Below, in pieces: positions 61,301-64,000 of a stretch of DNA of 64,000 nt. The translations under genes were made by a program, and so were the position numbers. The stretch is from Paludibacteraceae bacterium (GTDB lineage: Bacteria; Bacteroidota; Bacteroidia; Bacteroidales; Paludibacteraceae). Below the pieces are notes generated by a model. It had not been told where the DNA came from. It did not search any database and saw only the letters and a list, made by a program, of their open reading frames with translations. The stretch spans positions 1 to 64,000 of the forward strand of contig JAFZPM010000039.1 of assembly GCA_017550335.1 (NCBI GenBank), written 5' to 3'. Position 1 is the first letter of the stretch; the number at the start of each line of letters is the position of its first letter.

Positions 61301-61471
61301 ATGGCTTACGTAATTGGTGAAGATTGTGTTGCATGTGGTACTTGCATTAGCGAATGTCCTGTTGGAGCTATCTCTGAGGGCGACATCTATTCAATAAACG
61401 CTGATGCTTGCACTGAGTGTGGAACTTGTGCGGACGCTTGTCCTGCAGGTGCTATCTCTAAGGGAGAGTAA
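61301..61471 (+). CDS. 2[4Fe-4S] ferredoxin
   Basis: A 56-aa clostridial-type ferredoxin with two Cys sets: CVACGTCISECP and CTECGTCADACP, each CxxCxxCxxxCP. It carries electrons at low potential in fermentation (for example with pyruvate:ferredoxin oxidoreductase or Rnf). It has a promoter box and terminator of its own, so it is a compact single-gene unit, as is usual for this highly expressed protein. Confidence 0.97.
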   Translation: MAYVIGEDCVACGTCISECPVGAISEGDIYSINADACTECGTCADACPAGAISKGE

Positions 61472-61497
61472 TCAGTCTCAACAACAAAACAGAAAAG

Positions 61498-61523
61498 GGC
61501 GTCCCGTTCGGACGCCTTTTTTT
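61498..61523 (+). terminator. Ferredoxin terminator
   Basis: GGCGTCC, loop CGTTC, GGACGCC, then seven T. Confidence 0.93.
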
Positions 61524-61571
61524 GTGCCCGCGTTTCGCTTCCGCCTGTTTCTCTGTTTGCCTATGTCTGAT

Positions 61572-62876
61572 TTATACCTTCTCGGATTCGTCCGGAAGCG
61601 TCGATTCGTATTTCTTGGCAATGGAGTAGAACCAGAAGACCTGTGCGGAGAAGACGAGGAATGTGGCTCCGCAGAATCCTAGGATGGCGACGTGTATGTC
61701 GTGGGTCATGATGCCGTAGATGAGGCTGGCCGCCCTGACGATCAGCAACGTGAATTCGACGTACAGCGTCTCTTTTTGTTTCATGAAGATATCCGTGATG
61801 AAGCAGGTCGGTCCTGCCAGTAATGAGGCGAAAAGCCAAGGAAGCATCATCCGTATGTAGTCCGCCGTGGTATCCCATGCCTCTCCCAAAAGTAACTTCG
61901 TCAGGAATGGAAGGAAGATGAATAGGAGGATGCCTATGGGTGGAACAACCAAACATATCCTGCGGTAGAAGTTGCGGAACGTCCCGATGATGGATCGCCT
62001 GTTGTTCACCTTCTCGGATACTTGCTGGAAGAGCACTTGGTATATCGAACCGTTGATGAGGCTGATGGGGGTGTACGCCAAGGTGATCGCCATGCCGAAG
62101 AAACCTGTCTCTTCCAGTCCGAAGAAGGGTGTGAGCAGGAAGAAGGGTAGGTTGGCGCTGACGTAGTTGAACAGGGTGCGGGGCAATGCGAACTTAGGGA
62201 AGTTCTGGTACGTCACCGCCGCTTGCTTGTCCGGTTTGGGCAACAACGAGGTTAGCCTGCATTTGTATTTCCTCATCGAGCGGACCAGGTTGAGGAGGAA
62301 GGCGAGTATGGCGGAGACGACGGTCGCGACGATGAGTCCGCCCTTGATGAACCCGATGATTCCGAGTCCCCATTTGAGCCCCGCGTTGAGGAGGCTCTTG
62401 CTGATCTGGTAGGTGCTGGCGAGCGTGTAGTTCTTATTCCTCGTGTGCCAATAGTTGAGCAGCGACCATCCCCCGGAGAAGAGCACCAGCAGGGGAAGCG
62501 TCCAGTACCATTGCGCGAGCTCTGGAGCGTTGAATTGTTGGGCGATGGGTTGGGCGAAAGGAATGGAAAGAGCGCACAGGGCGAATGTGCCGATGAGTAC
62601 GGTCGTGCCCACGTGGAGGCATTTCTTCGCTTGGTCCTCCTCCTTAGGCAAGAGGATGGCATATTGGTATTCCGCCGTCGAGAGGATGATGAGCACGCCG
62701 GCGATGCTTTGGAAGAGGTTCAGCAGTCCGAAGTCCTCCGGGGCGTAGATCCTGGTCAGGACAGGGTATATGAGTATGCCGATGGCTTGGGCGATGACCC
62801 CAGCGGAAAGCAGTTTGGCGGAGTTCCGCACGAATTCGGAGCCCATTATCGCCTTGTATTTTCTTGTCGGAGTCAC
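61572..62876 (-). CDS. Polysaccharide/lipid-linked oligosaccharide flippase (Wzx/MATE-like)
   Basis: A 434-aa protein with about 12 hydrophobic segments starting FVRNSAKLLSAGVIAQAIGILIYPVLTRIYAPEDFGLLNLFQSIAG, the N-terminal signature of the polysaccharide transporter family. It probably flips undecaprenyl-linked O-antigen or capsule units across the inner membrane. No glycosyltransferase lies next to it in the window, which is unusual for wzx genes. It could instead serve peptidoglycan lipid II-like or teichoic-acid-like substrates. Confidence 0.88.
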   Translation of the reverse strand: MTPTRKYKAIMGSEFVRNSAKLLSAGVIAQAIGILIYPVLTRIYAPEDFGLLNLFQSIAGVLIILSTAEYQYAILLPKEEDQAKKCLHVGTTVLIGTFALCALSIPFAQPIAQQFNAPELAQWYWTLPLLVLFSGGWSLLNYWHTRNKNYTLASTYQISKSLLNAGLKWGLGIIGFIKGGLIVATVVSAILAFLLNLVRSMRKYKCRLTSLLPKPDKQAAVTYQNFPKFALPRTLFNYVSANLPFFLLTPFFGLEETGFFGMAITLAYTPISLINGSIYQVLFQQVSEKVNNRRSIIGTFRNFYRRICLVVPPIGILLFIFLPFLTKLLLGEAWDTTADYIRMMLPWLFASLLAGPTCFITDIFMKQKETLYVEFTLLIVRAASLIYGIMTHDIHVAILGFCGATFLVFSAQVFWFYSIAKKYESTLPDESEKV

Positions 62877-63087
62877 TTTTCTTTCTCTTTTTGTTGTAGA
62901 GCAAAGTTATAAAAAGATTCGTTCGCTAAGAAGAAATAGCACTTTATATTGGACGGCGACGGTATAACGTGAGAAAAATAATTGTAACTTTACATCGTTT
63001 TGAGTTTTTACTTAAACATTTGATTTATAGTATAATAAATAATCAGAGAGATACGTCCCTCGAAATGTTAAGTGATTATATAGAGCC

Positions 63088-64000
63088 ATGAGTAAAAAAG
63101 TTGTGCCTATCACCCTTCTGACGGGTTATTTGGGAAGTGGAAAGACGACGTTGGTGAACCATATCCTGACGAATGAAAAAGGATTGAAGATTGCGGTTAT
63201 CGTGAATGATATCGGGGAGGTGAATGTGGATGCTTCCTTGATCCAGCAGGGTGGTGTGGTTACCGAAAGGGACGAAAGCCTGGTGGCCTTGAGTAATGGT
63301 TGCATCTGTTGCACGTTGAAGGCCGACTTGATGAAGCAAATCACGGACATCACGGATACGAATAGATTCGATTATATCGTCATCGAGGCGAGCGGAATAT
63401 GTGAACCTTTGCCGATTGCCCAGACCATCGTGGCGATGTCTTCCATGGCTAAACGGTATGGCATGCCGGAGGTGTGCAGGCTGGATTGCGTCGTGACCGT
63501 GGTGGATGCCCTCCGTCTCTATGACGAGTTCTCCAGCGGTAAGGACCTGATGCGTAATAATCTGGATGAGGACGATATCGAGAACCTCCTGATCCAGCAG
63601 ATAGAGTTCTGCGACGTGATTGTCCTCAACAAGGTGGATGAGGTGAGCCAGGAGGCTTTGCAGGAGGTGCGGGCCGTGGTGCGCACATTGCAACCTCGCG
63701 CGGAAATCATCGAGGCGAATTACGCGAACATAGATTTGGAACGTATCATCGACTCCAATCGCTTCGACTTCCAGGCAGTTAGCATGTCTGCAGGTTGGAT
63801 CCAGGCTTTGGAGAACGACGAACAACAGGTGGAGGAGAAGAAGCGCAAGGAGCAGGCTGAGCATGAACATGAGCATCACCATCATGACGAGGAGGATGAG
63901 CACGAGCATCACCACCACCATGACCATGATGACGACGATGATGACGATGATGACGAGCACGAGCACCATCATCATGAGCACGAGGAGGAGCATGGACACC
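63088..64000 (+). CDS. CobW/COG0523 G3E-family GTP-binding metallochaperone (3' end outside window)
   Basis: At least 304 codons from ATG 63088, open at the right edge. Walker A GYLGSGKTTLVN is at residues 10-21. The metal-relay motif CICC (GCICCTLKADL) is about residue 72, as in ZNG1/YjiA/CobW proteins. G3/G4 motifs are EASGICEP and NKVD. After the GTPase domain the sequence becomes extremely His/Asp/Glu-rich (HEHEHHHHDEEDEHEHHHHH...), a metal reservoir (zinc, nickel or cobalt) typical of zinc-deficiency paralogues. It probably delivers zinc to a client under limitation. The C-terminal domain is not visible. Confidence 0.93.
   Translation, partial: MSKKVVPITLLTGYLGSGKTTLVNHILTNEKGLKIAVIVNDIGEVNVDASLIQQGGVVTERDESLVALSNGCICCTLKADLMKQITDITDTNRFDYIVIEASGICEPLPIAQTIVAMSSMAKRYGMPEVCRLDCVVTVVDALRLYDEFSSGKDLMRNNLDEDDIENLLIQQIEFCDVIVLNKVDEVSQEALQEVRAVVRTLQPRAEIIEANYANIDLERIIDSNRFDFQAVSMSAGWIQALENDEQQVEEKKRKEQAEHEHEHHHHDEEDEHEHHHHHDHDDDDDDDDDEHEHHHHEHEEEHGH

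Noticed and set aside
63076..63999. Minus-strand open frame of Leu/Val/Met repeats opposite the CobW gene
   Set aside because: It is the complement of the His/Asp-rich tract and not a membrane protein; the CobW motifs fix the coding strand.

Overview
The window is chromosomal DNA from a member of the Bacteroidota, most likely the order Bacteroidales. Supporting signs are promoters of the TTTG-N19-TAnnTTTG type, type IX secretion (T9SS) sorting domains with a PorP/SprF partner, several OmpA-family proteins with Bacteroidota architecture, an N-succinylornithine-type carbamoyltransferase (argF'), a DUF3276/Pur-alpha-like protein and a type II-C Cas9 of Bacteroidota size. Genus cannot be read from the sequence. 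The expansin-like gene hints at a plant-fibre habitat, which is inference.

Region 1 (1-8060) is a complete type II-C CRISPR-Cas locus. On the minus strand the order is cas9, a degenerate stretch, a BRO/DinD-like gene, cas1, cas2, a terminator, a degenerate repeat, a 68-codon antitoxin-like ORF, then the array (10 full 47-bp repeats, running off the left edge). The tracrRNA gene lies on the plus strand just upstream of cas9, with a near-perfect promoter and a terminator. Each CRISPR repeat carries a Bacteroidota-type promoter (GTTG-N19-TACTTTTG), so crRNAs can be transcribed independently of the cas operon, which ends at its own terminator. The degenerate repeat next to cas2 has become a perfect promoter directly in front of the small ORF, and the ORF's stop codon lies in the next CRISPR repeat. 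cas9 is very AT-rich, while cas1, cas2 and the BRO gene match the chromosome.

Region 2 (8.1-18 kb) holds a small membrane protein, dxs, a TPR-like membrane protein, two OmpA-domain proteins and a large secreted protein with Cys-pair repeats and a T9SS tail. Region 3 (18-32 kb) is a T9SS type B pair: a PorP/SprF-like membrane protein translationally coupled to a giant (about 4,300 aa) secreted protein with tandem 452-aa repeats. Region 4 (32-50 kb) is housekeeping: rplU-rpmA, a TerB/DnaJ membrane co-chaperone, uvrB, pspC, pepD, recG, an abundant OmpA protein, rpsA, a probable 6S RNA, an RsmI-type methyltransferase, a histidine phosphatase, rpmF-yceD, a sensor kinase, rsgA and frr.

Region 5 (49.9-58.7 kb) is accessory and partly decayed. 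It has an expansin-like protein, two transposase relics, an asparagine-synthetase-like gene split by a 13-G tract (probably phase-variable), an AlkD-like glycosylase, an orphan promoter-terminator unit (candidate small RNA), a TonB-C lipoprotein and an Rhs fragment. Region 6 (58.7-64 kb) returns to core genes: argF', a Bax-inhibitor-1 family protein, a Pur-alpha-like protein, a 2[4Fe-4S] ferredoxin, a polysaccharide flippase and a CobW-type metallochaperone that runs off the right edge.
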